A DNA stretch of 6,205 bases from Flavobacterium sp. (GCA_005792865.1 SXQR01000289.1:1-6205), one strand, 5' to 3'. Counted from the stretch's first letter, positions 1 through 5,871 are shown. The notes: a model not told the origin generated them from the sequence alone. Program-made: numbers and translations.

Positions 1-363
1 CCTGCGATGGGTGCGACCACTTCGACTTTTATGTACATGCTCGATGCGGATGCGCCGTGCGTGGAAGACTCGAGTGTGGCAACCATCAATATCAACGCCC
101 AACCCGATGCGGGTGACGACGGCGATGTGACCATCTGCGACTCATCAACCGACCTGATTGATCTGTACGATCTGATCACAGGCGAGGACATGGGCGGAAC
201 CTGGACCAGGACTTCCGGAACCGGCGGAACATTCGATGCCGCTGCCGGAACCTTCCTGCCGGCGATGGGGGCGACCACCTCGACCTTTATGTACATGCTC
301 GATGCCGAGGCGCCATGCGTGGATGATTCGGCGATAGTGACCATCAACATTACGCCGCTGCCG
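1..363 (+). repeat. In-frame 258-bp tandem repeat (one full unit plus about 105 bp of the next)
   Basis: The segment beginning at 1 recurs at 259, an offset of exactly 258 bp or 86 codons. Over the first 24 codons, 22 residues are identical (both copies read PAMGATTSTFMYMLDA), while seven of those codons differ only by synonymous changes. The match fades after about codon 35, where the protein moves into a different module. The array enters from the left edge, so the total copy number cannot be seen. This is a coding repeat of an adhesin-type domain, not a mobile element. Confidence 0.88.
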
Positions 364-1263
364 ACAGCCATGATCAGCTATGCAGGCCCTTACTGCAACA
401 CCCTGGCAGGTTCGCAGATGGTGATGTTGAGCGGGACCGGTGCCTATGAAGGTGGAACATTCAGTGCCGATGCCGGCCTGATCATCGATCCGGTTACCGG
501 TACGATCACGGCGCTGGGCAGCGAAGGCGGAACCTACACGGTGACCTATACGATTCCGGCTTCAGGTGGATGCCCTGCGGTCGTGGCGACCACCACGGTG
601 ACCATCGAAACCTGCAACAATGAAGGCTGTACGATCGGATACTGGAAAAACCACACCAACCGCTGGTGCCCGGCCTATCTGCCCACCATGCTTTACGGCA
701 ACGTGTTTGTCAATGCACCATCGCAACTGGCCAACAAAACTCTGCTCCAGGTGCTGAACCTGGGCGGTGGCGGCATCTACAACCTTGGACGCCAAAGCGT
801 TGCCGCGTTGCTTAACGCATGTCACGAGGATGTCGATTATCCCAATCCGTATGCAAACAGTCCGGCGGCCGTCATCGCTGCGGTCAATGCCGCATTCCAG
901 GCCGGAGGTTCGGCACCTGGCACATTGGCTACTGCGCTTGACCAACTCAATAATTCGGGTTGCCCATTGGGTGGGACCAAAGCCACCAAGCGTGATGGCG
1001 TTGCCGATTTCAGCGTTTCACCTGTTCCGTTCAGGGACAGCATCACGATCAGCTATGATTATGATTACGAGACTGAAGTCAAGGTAGAATTCTTCGATTC
1101 ACGGGGAAGGCTGATCGCGACTTACGACAACGTCAACCAACGCGGCCAGAAACAGGCTACCCTGGACACATCAGGATTCGCGAGGGGAGACGGCCAATTG
1201 TTTTTCATCCGCGTGACCACCAACCGTGGAGTCACGATGAAGAAAATCGTTTCGGAACCTTGA
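1..1263 (+). CDS. C-terminal part of a T9SS-secreted repeat adhesin with a GYWKNH module
   Basis: The frame is open from the first base, so the gene begins upstream and the ATG at 7 is not its start; 420 residues are visible. In order: an 86-residue adhesin-type repeat (residues 1-86), a partial second copy (87-121), a beta-rich module rich in Gly and Thr (about 122-206), a Cys-containing module opening with GYWKNH at residues 213-218 (Cys 210, 223, 274 and 321), a short linker, and a C-terminal domain (about 334-420). That last domain has the plan of a T9SS type A sorting domain: FSVSPVPF, then EFFDSRGRLI, then GQLFFIRVTTNRG and a final KKIV. In this family the C-terminal domain directs export across the outer membrane and is normally cleaved, leaving the protein on the cell surface or released. 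A role in adhesion is inferred from the repeats. The binding partner and the role of the GYWKNH module are unknown. A hairpin terminator follows the TGA stop. Confidence 0.9.
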   Translation, partial: PAMGATTSTFMYMLDADAPCVEDSSVATININAQPDAGDDGDVTICDSSTDLIDLYDLITGEDMGGTWTRTSGTGGTFDAAAGTFLPAMGATTSTFMYMLDAEAPCVDDSAIVTINITPLPTAMISYAGPYCNTLAGSQMVMLSGTGAYEGGTFSADAGLIIDPVTGTITALGSEGGTYTVTYTIPASGGCPAVVATTTVTIETCNNEGCTIGYWKNHTNRWCPAYLPTMLYGNVFVNAPSQLANKTLLQVLNLGGGGIYNLGRQSVAALLNACHEDVDYPNPYANSPAAVIAAVNAAFQAGGSAPGTLATALDQLNNSGCPLGGTKATKRDGVADFSVSPVPFRDSITISYDYDYETEVKVEFFDSRGRLIATYDNVNQRGQKQATLDTSGFARGDGQLFFIRVTTNRGVTMKKIVSEP

Positions 1264-1283
1264 GAAATTTGAGTTGATAATGG

Positions 1284-1310
1284 AAAGGCCGGTCTTGTAC
1301 CGGCTTTTTT
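1284..1310. terminator. Intrinsic terminator, probably bidirectional
   Basis: A 6-bp perfect stem (GCCGGT at 1288-1293, ACCGGC at 1299-1304) closes a 5-nt loop and is followed by six T at 1305-1310. On the left flank, AAAG at 1284-1287 can extend the stem and gives a short T run for transcripts on the minus strand. It lies 24 bp after the adhesin stop, and its T run abuts the stop codon of the convergent DUF4268 gene, so one element can serve both genes. Confidence 0.85.
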
Positions 1311-1741
1311 CATATATCGCGGATGTAGTCGCCATAATCCTCGAAGAAGGCCTCGAAAAGCGACATTTTTTGTGCAAAGAACAAGAAAATCTCGGGCCAT
1401 GAATTCCTGTTTCCTATCGAGGGGCCGGTCTGCCAAACCGATATCCGGCTGATGACCTTACCCGTTTCAAGTGTGAGGTCGCGGTCAAACGATAGTTCGG
1501 GCAGGAATTCGGTTTCAAGGATTTCCCTGACCGAAAGTACCTTGTCAAAATAGGCGTGGCGCTTTCCGGGATCGCGGTGCTCGATGTCCAGCATGACCGC
1601 CTGCTGTTTTCCATCGGCATGGAATTTAAATGAAAAATCCTTGATCCTGGTATCGTAAAGCAGCCATTTGCGCGGATAGGCATCGGCGAATGCGATCCAG
1701 AATTCGCGTTTGAGCTGTTGCATTTCGGCTTTGCTGTACAT
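1310..1741 (-). CDS. DUF4268 domain-containing protein
   Basis: 143 residues, with an ATG start at 1741 and a TGA stop at 1312-1310. The sequence resembles short single-domain DUF4268 proteins of Flavobacteriia: an N-terminal helix with a REFWIAF core (residues 12-18), then YPRKWLLYDT (22-31), a beta-rich middle with FSFKFH (36-41) and AVMLDIEHRD (48-57), FLPEL (79-83), and a C-terminal helical stretch rich in Phe and Tyr (118-140). No signal peptide or membrane helix is visible, so it should be cytoplasmic. The biochemical function is not established; in other proteins the domain accompanies nuclease-like regions, but I see no convincing catalytic motif here. It is divergent from the Nudix gene across 39 bp and convergent with the adhesin gene. 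No clear TAnnTTTG box was found in its short upstream spacer. Confidence 0.82.
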   Translation of the reverse strand: MYSKAEMQQLKREFWIAFADAYPRKWLLYDTRIKDFSFKFHADGKQQAVMLDIEHRDPGKRHAYFDKVLSVREILETEFLPELSFDRDLTLETGKVISRISVWQTGPSIGNRNSWPEIFLFFAQKMSLFEAFFEDYGDYIRDI

Positions 1742-1745
1742 AAAA

Positions 1746-1776
1746 TTGCGCCCGCGGCGGTTGATGGTTATCTTTG
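1746..1776 (+). promoter_or_regulatory. Bacteroidota-type promoter of the Nudix gene (TTG-N20-TATCTTTG)
   Basis: TATCTTTG at 1769-1776 matches the Bacteroidota -7 consensus TAnnTTTG at every fixed position. A TTG at 1746-1748 lies 20 bp upstream, within the usual spacing for the -33 element. The -7 box ends only 4 bp before the ATG at 1781, so transcription would start at or next to the start codon, giving a leaderless or nearly leaderless mRNA. Confidence 0.62.
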
Positions 1777-1780
1777 GGAA

Positions 1781-2416
1781 ATGAAATTCGATGCCTTCCT
1801 GGCCCTGTCGCCAAAGTTAACGAATCCCGTCCTGCCGGGCGAGGAATCCCATTTGAAAATGGCGCCACCGGAGCGGAGGGAACTCATGCGCAATATCGAT
1901 CCGGACACTTTCAATCCCCGAAGGGCAGCCGTGCTCGCGTTGGTTTATCCCGATAATGGCCAGGCGTGCCTCGCGCTGATACGGCGAAACTCCTATTCAG
2001 GAGTCCACTAGGCGAAGATCGCTTTGCCCGGAGGCAAGATCGAGGCGGACGATGCTTCGGCATTGCATGCGGCGCTACGGGAAACCGAGGAGGAAATTGG
2101 TCTCGACCGAAGCGCGATCCAGGTTTTGTCGGCGCTCAGCCCCGTTTACATCCCGCCGAGCAATTTTTGCGTGTCGCCCTTCCTGGCCTTTTTCGCATCG
2201 ACCCCGCGCTTTATCCCGGATCCAAGGGAAGTGAGTGAAATGATCTCGTTTCCGTTGGCCGCGCTCCTCAATGACGAAACGGTCCGCCTGCGCAAAATGC
2301 CCACGTCGTACTCAAGCGCAATCGACGTTCCCTGCTTTTCCTATGATGGCAACGACATCTGGGGCGCGACGGCGATGATGCTCAGCGAGTTGAAGGATGT
2401 GTTAAAAAACCCCTGA
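1781..2416 (+). pseudogene. CoA pyrophosphatase-like Nudix hydrolase gene interrupted by an in-frame amber codon
   Basis: A single reading frame of 212 codons runs from ATG 1781 to TGA 2414-2416 but holds a TAG at codon 77 (2009-2011). Both sides are clearly one NudL/UPF0035-type Nudix protein: an N-terminal helix (HLKMAPPERR at 24-33), NPRRAAVLALVYP (45-57), the pre-Nudix stretch SYSGVH (71-76), then after the stop AKIALPGGK (78-86), the Nudix box with LRETEEEIG (99-107; the REXXEE residues R100, E101, E104 and E105 are intact) and VYIPPSNF further on. Relatives have Ser where the TAG lies, so one C-to-A change from TCG would explain it. Such enzymes hydrolyse CoA or similar nucleotides to a phosphopantetheine derivative and 3',5'-ADP; here the product would end before the catalytic box unless the stop is read through. 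The start was chosen because MKFDAF matches the usual family N-terminus and follows the promoter box. A sequencing error is a real alternative. Confidence 0.85.
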
Positions 2417-2432
2417 CCACCCGTCGTTTTTG

Positions 2433-2440
2433 TATGTTTG
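2433..2440 (+). promoter_or_regulatory. Candidate -7 promoter box (TATGTTTG) for the acyltransferase gene
   Basis: TATGTTTG matches TAnnTTTG fully and lies 21 bp upstream of the ATG at 2462, in the 45-bp gap after the Nudix gene. No TTG is seen at the -33 position; the nearest candidate is CTG at 2413-2415, 17 bp away, so the upstream element is weak. The stretch between box and ATG is A/T-containing and lacks a Shine-Dalgarno motif, as is usual in this phylum. Confidence 0.5.
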
Positions 2441-2461
2441 CGGCGCATTTTTAAACAACCG

Positions 2462-3265
2462 ATGGGTCTTTTCAGGAAAAATCCTTTTGGGCATTTGCTC
2501 TTTGTCAAACGCGCGCTGATCCTGGTCTTCGGGGCCATGACGCACCGTCGTTACAGGGGTTTCAACGAATTGCAGATCGAGGGCTCTGAAATCATCAAGG
2601 AACTTCCGGACCACAACGTCCTTTTCATTTCCAACCACCAGACCTATTTTGCCGATGTGGTGGCGATGTTCCACGTCTTCAACGCCAGCCTTAACGGCCG
2701 CGTGGACAACATCCGCAATATTGGTTACCTGTGGCGGCCCAAGCTCAACATCTATTATGTCGCGGCCAAGGAGACGATGAAGGCCGGACTGCTTCCGCGC
2801 ATCCTCTCCTATGTGGGCGCCATCACGGTGGAACGCACCTGGCGCGACAAAGGCAAGGATGTCAAGCGCGAGGTCAATCCCAACGATACCGAAAATATCA
2901 GGATCGCGCTGCAGGACGGCTGGGTCATCACGTTTCCGCAGGGGACTACAAAATCATTCAAGCCCGTACGCAAAGGAACCGCCCACATCATCAAGCAGCA
3001 CAGGCCCATCGTGGTCCCGATCGTGATCGACGGCTTCCGCAGGTCATTTGACAAGAAAGGCCTTCGCGTGAAAAAGAAAGGCATCCTCCAGTCCTTCATC
3101 ATCAAACCGCCGCTTGAAATCGATTACGATAACGACACCATCGAAGAGATCGTCGAAAAGGTGGAGTATGCCATCGAGCAGCACCAATCCTTCCTCAAAG
3201 TCATTCCGGCAGAGGAACGGGCGGTCGAGGAACAGCTCAATGAGGAGCGCCGCTGGAAGTATTAA
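2462..3265 (+). CDS. PlsC-like 1-acyl-sn-glycerol-3-phosphate acyltransferase
   Basis: 267 residues, about the usual length for the family. It is predicted to transfer an acyl chain to lysophosphatidic acid or a similar lipid acceptor at the inner face of the cytoplasmic membrane. Visible features: a hydrophobic N-terminal segment (about 11-26), the acyltransferase block I as SNHQTYFAD (57-65, with H59 and D65), an acceptor-site region around WRPKLNIYYVAAKE (91-104), block III as FPQGTT (158-163), and block IV around VVPIVIDGF (184-192). Two departures from the textbook motifs are visible: the His-Asp spacing is HX5D rather than HX4D, and FPEGTR is replaced by FPQGTT. From memory, flavobacterial relatives look similar, so this may be a subfamily trait rather than damage. 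I chose ATG 2462 over the in-frame TTG at 2438 because that TTG lies inside the promoter box. The acceptor is not certain; ornithine-lipid or other lysolipid acylation is possible. Confidence 0.85.
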   Translation: MGLFRKNPFGHLLFVKRALILVFGAMTHRRYRGFNELQIEGSEIIKELPDHNVLFISNHQTYFADVVAMFHVFNASLNGRVDNIRNIGYLWRPKLNIYYVAAKETMKAGLLPRILSYVGAITVERTWRDKGKDVKREVNPNDTENIRIALQDGWVITFPQGTTKSFKPVRKGTAHIIKQHRPIVVPIVIDGFRRSFDKKGLRVKKKGILQSFIIKPPLEIDYDNDTIEEIVEKVEYAIEQHQSFLKVIPAEERAVEEQLNEERRWKY

Positions 3266-3894
3266 AGGTCGATTTTCTTGAGTTCGCGGTAATTGGCAAG
3301 GAGCCTGCGCAACAGGATGCCGTAGATCAGCCTGTAGATTACCCAGAAAACCCCGACGCAAACCACGATGATCAGTGCGATCAGCCCAATGAATTTTGCC
3401 ATCGATGCGCCGTCATGGTTGATCTGGTCGCGCAATCCCGAAATCTCAGGGTTGTAGGTGATCGCCATGAAAAATCCCATTGTCAGGCTGATCGCGATCA
3501 CGGCGAGGTTGAACCACACATAGTATTGGACTGTCTTGCGGGTCTTGATAATGTCCTTCATGAGTTTTCGCGTGGACGAGGTTGTTGAAATGTTGACGTA
3601 ATTCCTGTAAAAAAGGTACATGAAGACCAGAACGACGGCGTAATTGATGTAGTTGAAGATCCGTACGGCAGTGACAAAGCCCGTGTTGTCCATCTTTTGC
3701 AGGTAATCGTCGGTGGAGAATATCAGCCCGATCCCGCTCCATACCAGCACCTCGATGATGCCGATCACCAGAATCCACTTTACGATCGACGATGAGCGCC
3801 GGTGCAGCATCGTGTATATCTCCTTCTCTGAGACCTCGTTGAATCCGTGATCCGATTTTTTCCAATCCTTCTTTAGCAAATCCAGCTCTTCCAT
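3262..3894 (-). CDS. Four-helix membrane protein downstream of a sigma factor; candidate anti-sigma-like partner
   Basis: 210 residues. A charged N-terminal region (1-37, containing LKKDWKKSD) is followed by four hydrophobic stretches at about 38-60, 78-98, 122-146 and 166-192, and a basic C-terminal tail (LLRRLLANYRELKK), suggesting both ends are in the cytoplasm. It begins 2 bp after the sigma factor stop, so the two are almost surely co-transcribed. That context suggests the soluble N-terminus holds or regulates the sigma factor. This is inference: no HXXXCXXC zinc anti-sigma motif is present, and the only Cys I see is at 179 in the last helix. Its stop codon overlaps that of the convergent acyltransferase gene within TTAA at 3262-3265. 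I believe relatives in Flavobacterium are sometimes labelled beta-carotene 15,15'-monooxygenase; nothing in the sequence supports that. Confidence 0.75.
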   Translation of the reverse strand: MEELDLLKKDWKKSDHGFNEVSEKEIYTMLHRRSSSIVKWILVIGIIEVLVWSGIGLIFSTDDYLQKMDNTGFVTAVRIFNYINYAVVLVFMYLFYRNYVNISTTSSTRKLMKDIIKTRKTVQYYVWFNLAVIAISLTMGFFMAITYNPEISGLRDQINHDGASMAKFIGLIALIIVVCVGVFWVIYRLIYGILLRRLLANYRELKKIDL

Positions 3895-3896
3895 TG

Positions 3897-4391
3897 TTAC
3901 GGATTTAATATTTTTCTGAGTTTCCCCTTGATCCTGTTCATTTTTACGCGCGCGTTGACTTCGGTGATGCCGAGCGTCTGTGAAATTTCGGCGTAATCCT
4001 TATCCTCGAGGTACATGAATACGAGCGCCTTTTCAATATCGTTGAGTTGGTAAACCGCCTGGTAGAGGAGCTTGATCTGCTCTTCTTCCTCATAATTGTA
4101 CTCATCCTGGTGGATAAAGTGCCGCTGGTTCTCGAATTCGACTGTATTGACGGTGCGCGTGCTTTTCCGGTAAAGCGTGATGGCGGTGTTCAGGGCCACG
4201 CGGTAGGCCCAGGTGGAAAACTTGGAATCGCCCCTGAATTTGGGGTATGCCTTCCACAGCTGGATGGTGATCTCCTGGAACAGGTCCTTGTGCGCATCCT
4301 GCCCGTTGGTGTACAGCCTGCAGATCTTGTGGATGATATTCTGGTTTTCCTTGAGCTGCTTGACAAAAGACTGCTCGAGTTGGTCGCTCAT
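3897..4391 (-). CDS. ECF-type RNA polymerase sigma factor (sigma-70 family)
   Basis: 164 residues, a normal length for group 4 sigma factors, with an ATG start at 4391 and a TAA stop. The sigma2 domain spans about 10-76: DLFQEITIQLWKAYPKF (36-52) gives the core-binding helix and FSTWAYRVALNTA (58-70) region 2.3/2.4 for -10 recognition. An acidic linker (EYNYEEEEQ, 97-105) leads to sigma4 (about 108-162), where DYAEISQTLGITEVNARVK (132-150) forms the helix-turn-helix that reads the -35/-33 element. Sigma1.1 and sigma3 are absent, as expected for this group. It is the first gene of a two-gene unit with a membrane protein, which suggests control by sequestration. The signal and the target genes cannot be read from the window. 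The gene is divergent from the NDH-2-like gene. Confidence 0.92.
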   Translation of the reverse strand: MSDQLEQSFVKQLKENQNIIHKICRLYTNGQDAHKDLFQEITIQLWKAYPKFRGDSKFSTWAYRVALNTAITLYRKSTRTVNTVEFENQRHFIHQDEYNYEEEEQIKLLYQAVYQLNDIEKALVFMYLEDKDYAEISQTLGITEVNARVKMNRIKGKLRKILNP

Positions 4392-4424
4392 ATGGGCGTT
4401 AGTCCGGTTAGGTGATAATTGTTA

Positions 4425-4453
4425 CAAATAAAAGCAATTTTTGGAACCGACAA
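4425..4453 (-). promoter_or_regulatory. Candidate promoter of the sigma factor operon (TTG-N18-TTTATTTG)
   Basis: Read on the minus strand, TTTATTTG (4432 to 4425) matches TAnnTTTG except for the second base, and TTG (4453 to 4451) lies 18 bp upstream. The start codon at 4391 would then follow a leader of about 30 nt. An imperfectly placed inverted repeat, AATTG at 4417-4421 and CAATT at 4435-4439, brackets the -7 box and might be an operator, but arms of five bases are weak evidence. Confidence 0.4.
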
Positions 4454-4542
4454 GACAGTCCCGCGCACCCACCCGGCGCGCAAATTACCCCCGGCCGAAC
4501 CGCATTCCCTGAGGCTTTCCCTCACCATTACCCAAAATTCCT

Positions 4543-4550
4543 TAACTTAG
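4543..4550 (+). promoter_or_regulatory. Weak candidate -7 box (TAACTTAG) before the NDH-2-like gene
   Basis: TAACTTAG differs from TAnnTTTG at one fixed position and lies 16 bp before the ATG at 4567, a spacing like the other promoters in this window. No TTG sits at the right distance upstream. The rest of the 175-bp divergent spacer (4392-4566) holds the sigma operon promoter and a C-rich stretch around 4460-4510 in which I see no gene or strong hairpin. Confidence 0.35.
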
Positions 4551-4566
4551 GGCAACAACTCAATCC

Positions 4567-5871
4567 ATGAACATCCCAAAATCGACCCTTCCCCGCATCG
4601 TTATAATTGGCGGCGGCTTTGCCGGAATCGCCTTGGCACGTGAACTCCGCGACAAGAAAGTCCAGGTGGTGCTCATCGACCGCCACAATTACCATAATTT
4701 CCAGCCGCTGATGTACCAGGTGGCCACAGGCGGGCTGGAAGCGGGTTCCATCGCCTATCCGCTGCGCAAGGTGATCCACGACTTTCCGGATTGCTATTTC
4801 AGGTTGGCACAAGTGAAGGAAATAGATGTGACGGCACGGAAGATTATTTCCGATATCGGGGAGCTTACTTATGATTATCTCGTGATCGCGACGGGTTCCA
4901 GGACCAATTTTTTCGGGAACAGGGAAATCGAGCGCAATGCAATGTCCATGAAAACGATCTCGCAATCGCTCAACATCCGCAGCCTGATCCTCGAGAATTT
5001 CGAGCAGGCCGTCTTGGCGACCGATCCCGCCGAACGCGCCTGTCTCATGAATTTCTGCATCGTGGGCGGAGGGCCGACAGGCGTTGAACTGGCCGGTGCG
5101 CTGGCCGAGATGAAGAAGGCAATATTGCAGAAGGATTACCCCGATCTTGACATTTCAAAGATGCAGATCAACCTGATCCAAAGCGGCGACCGGATCTTGA
5201 ACACGATGAGCGAAAAATCGTCGGCGGCCGCAGACCGGTACCTGAGCGCGCTGGGCGTTGTTATCCACAAAAACATACGCGTGCAGCACTACGATGGCAA
5301 GACGATCACCACGAACACCGCAACCACTTTCGATACCTCCACCGTCATCTGGACGGCCGGGGTCATGGGAGCAAACCTGCGGGGACTGCCGGCGGGGAGC
5401 CTTACACCAAACGGCGACCGGATCAAAGTCGACGGTTTTAGCCAGGTTATCGGATTTGAGAATATCATGGCCATTGGCGACATTGCCGTCATGGAATCTG
5501 AAAAATATCCGGTGGGGCACCCGATGATGGCGCAACCCGCGATGCAGCAAGGCCTTCATTTGGGCCGGAACATCTTGCGCAAGATTTCGGGAACGCCGAT
5601 GGTGGAATTTGAATACAATGACAAGGGATCGATGGCGGTCATCGGGCGCAATAAAGCCGTCGTGGACCTGCCGAAGTTCCATTTCCACGGATTTTTCGCC
5701 TGGCTGGTGTGGATCTTCGTGCACCTGTTCTCGCTGATCGGATTCCGCAACAAAGCCGTGGTGTTCATGAACTGGGTGTACAGCTATATCAACTTCGACC
5801 GGGAGGGCAGGCTTATCATCAGGCCGTTCAAAAGAAAAAGCTTTACCGCCTTTACCACGGACGAGGTATGA
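4567..5871 (+). CDS. Type II NADH dehydrogenase-like flavoprotein (NDH-2 family)
   Basis: 434 residues, typical for NDH-2. These membrane-associated enzymes oxidise NAD(P)H with FAD and pass electrons to the quinone pool without pumping protons. Visible motifs: the FAD-binding GGGFAG (15-20), the PLMYQVATGGLE stretch (47-58), the TYDYLVIATGS strand (101-111), the second nucleotide-binding fold GGGPTGVELAGALAEM (167-182), the FAD-contacting AIGD (302-305), the quinone-site motif AQPAMQQG (322-329), and a hydrophobic amphipathic C-terminus (about 375-410) suited to membrane attachment. Where NADH-specific members often carry an acidic residue at the end of the second beta strand of the NAD(P) fold (IEAG-like), this protein has Gln205 (LIQSGDR), so coenzyme preference is open. 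It overlaps the next gene by 4 bp (ATGA at 5868-5871). An NAD(P)/FAD-dependent oxidoreductase with another acceptor is the main alternative. Confidence 0.9.
   Translation: MNIPKSTLPRIVIIGGGFAGIALARELRDKKVQVVLIDRHNYHNFQPLMYQVATGGLEAGSIAYPLRKVIHDFPDCYFRLAQVKEIDVTARKIISDIGELTYDYLVIATGSRTNFFGNREIERNAMSMKTISQSLNIRSLILENFEQAVLATDPAERACLMNFCIVGGGPTGVELAGALAEMKKAILQKDYPDLDISKMQINLIQSGDRILNTMSEKSSAAADRYLSALGVVIHKNIRVQHYDGKTITTNTATTFDTSTVIWTAGVMGANLRGLPAGSLTPNGDRIKVDGFSQVIGFENIMAIGDIAVMESEKYPVGHPMMAQPAMQQGLHLGRNILRKISGTPMVEFEYNDKGSMAVIGRNKAVVDLPKFHFHGFFAWLVWIFVHLFSLIGFRNKAVVFMNWVYSYINFDREGRLIIRPFKRKSFTAFTTDEV

Noticed and set aside
562..945. 127-codon minus-strand frame within the adhesin gene
   Set aside because: The protein is rich in Arg, His and Cys with no recognisable domain, and lies opposite a well-supported coding region; it is a composition shadow.
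1718..2011. A longer N-terminus for the Nudix gene starting at ATG 1718
   Set aside because: It would overlap the start of the divergent DUF4268 gene and run through the promoter box at 1769-1776; the extra residues do not resemble the family N-terminus, whereas MKFDAF at 1781 does.
2009..2011. Genome-wide reassignment of TAG to a sense codon
   Set aside because: Only one in-frame TAG is visible, and absence of TAG among seven terminators is weak evidence; a nonsense mutation or base error is simpler.
2024..2416. A separate 130-codon gene starting at TTG 2024 that contains the Nudix box
   Set aside because: It is in the same frame as the preceding 1781-2008 segment and begins inside the conserved pre-Nudix strand, with no promoter or sensible N-terminus. 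It is the 3' part of one interrupted gene.
2438..2461. TTG start at 2438 for the acyltransferase
   Set aside because: The TTG is part of the -7 box TATGTTTG (2433-2440), so it would not be in the mRNA; ATG 2462 gives the usual family N-terminus.
3262..3894. Annotation as beta-carotene 15,15'-monooxygenase
   Set aside because: I see no oxygenase motifs or iron-binding His pattern; a four-helix topology next to a sigma factor gene fits better, and the label is probably inherited misannotation.
3893..4425. The 8-mer ATTGTTAC occurs at 3893-3900 and again at 4418-4425, before each gene of the sigma operon
   Set aside because: The first copy includes the start codon and the end of the sigma gene, so it is constrained by coding; two copies of an 8-mer are too little to propose an operator.
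4460..4510. C-rich stretch with GCGC words in the divergent spacer as a hairpin or small RNA
   Set aside because: Only 4-bp GC arms can be paired and there is no T run; I see no support for a terminator, riboswitch or RNA gene.
5155..5724. 189-codon minus-strand frame opposite the NDH-2-like gene
   Set aside because: No domain, a skewed His/Arg/Asp composition, and complete overlap with a gene whose motifs run throughout.
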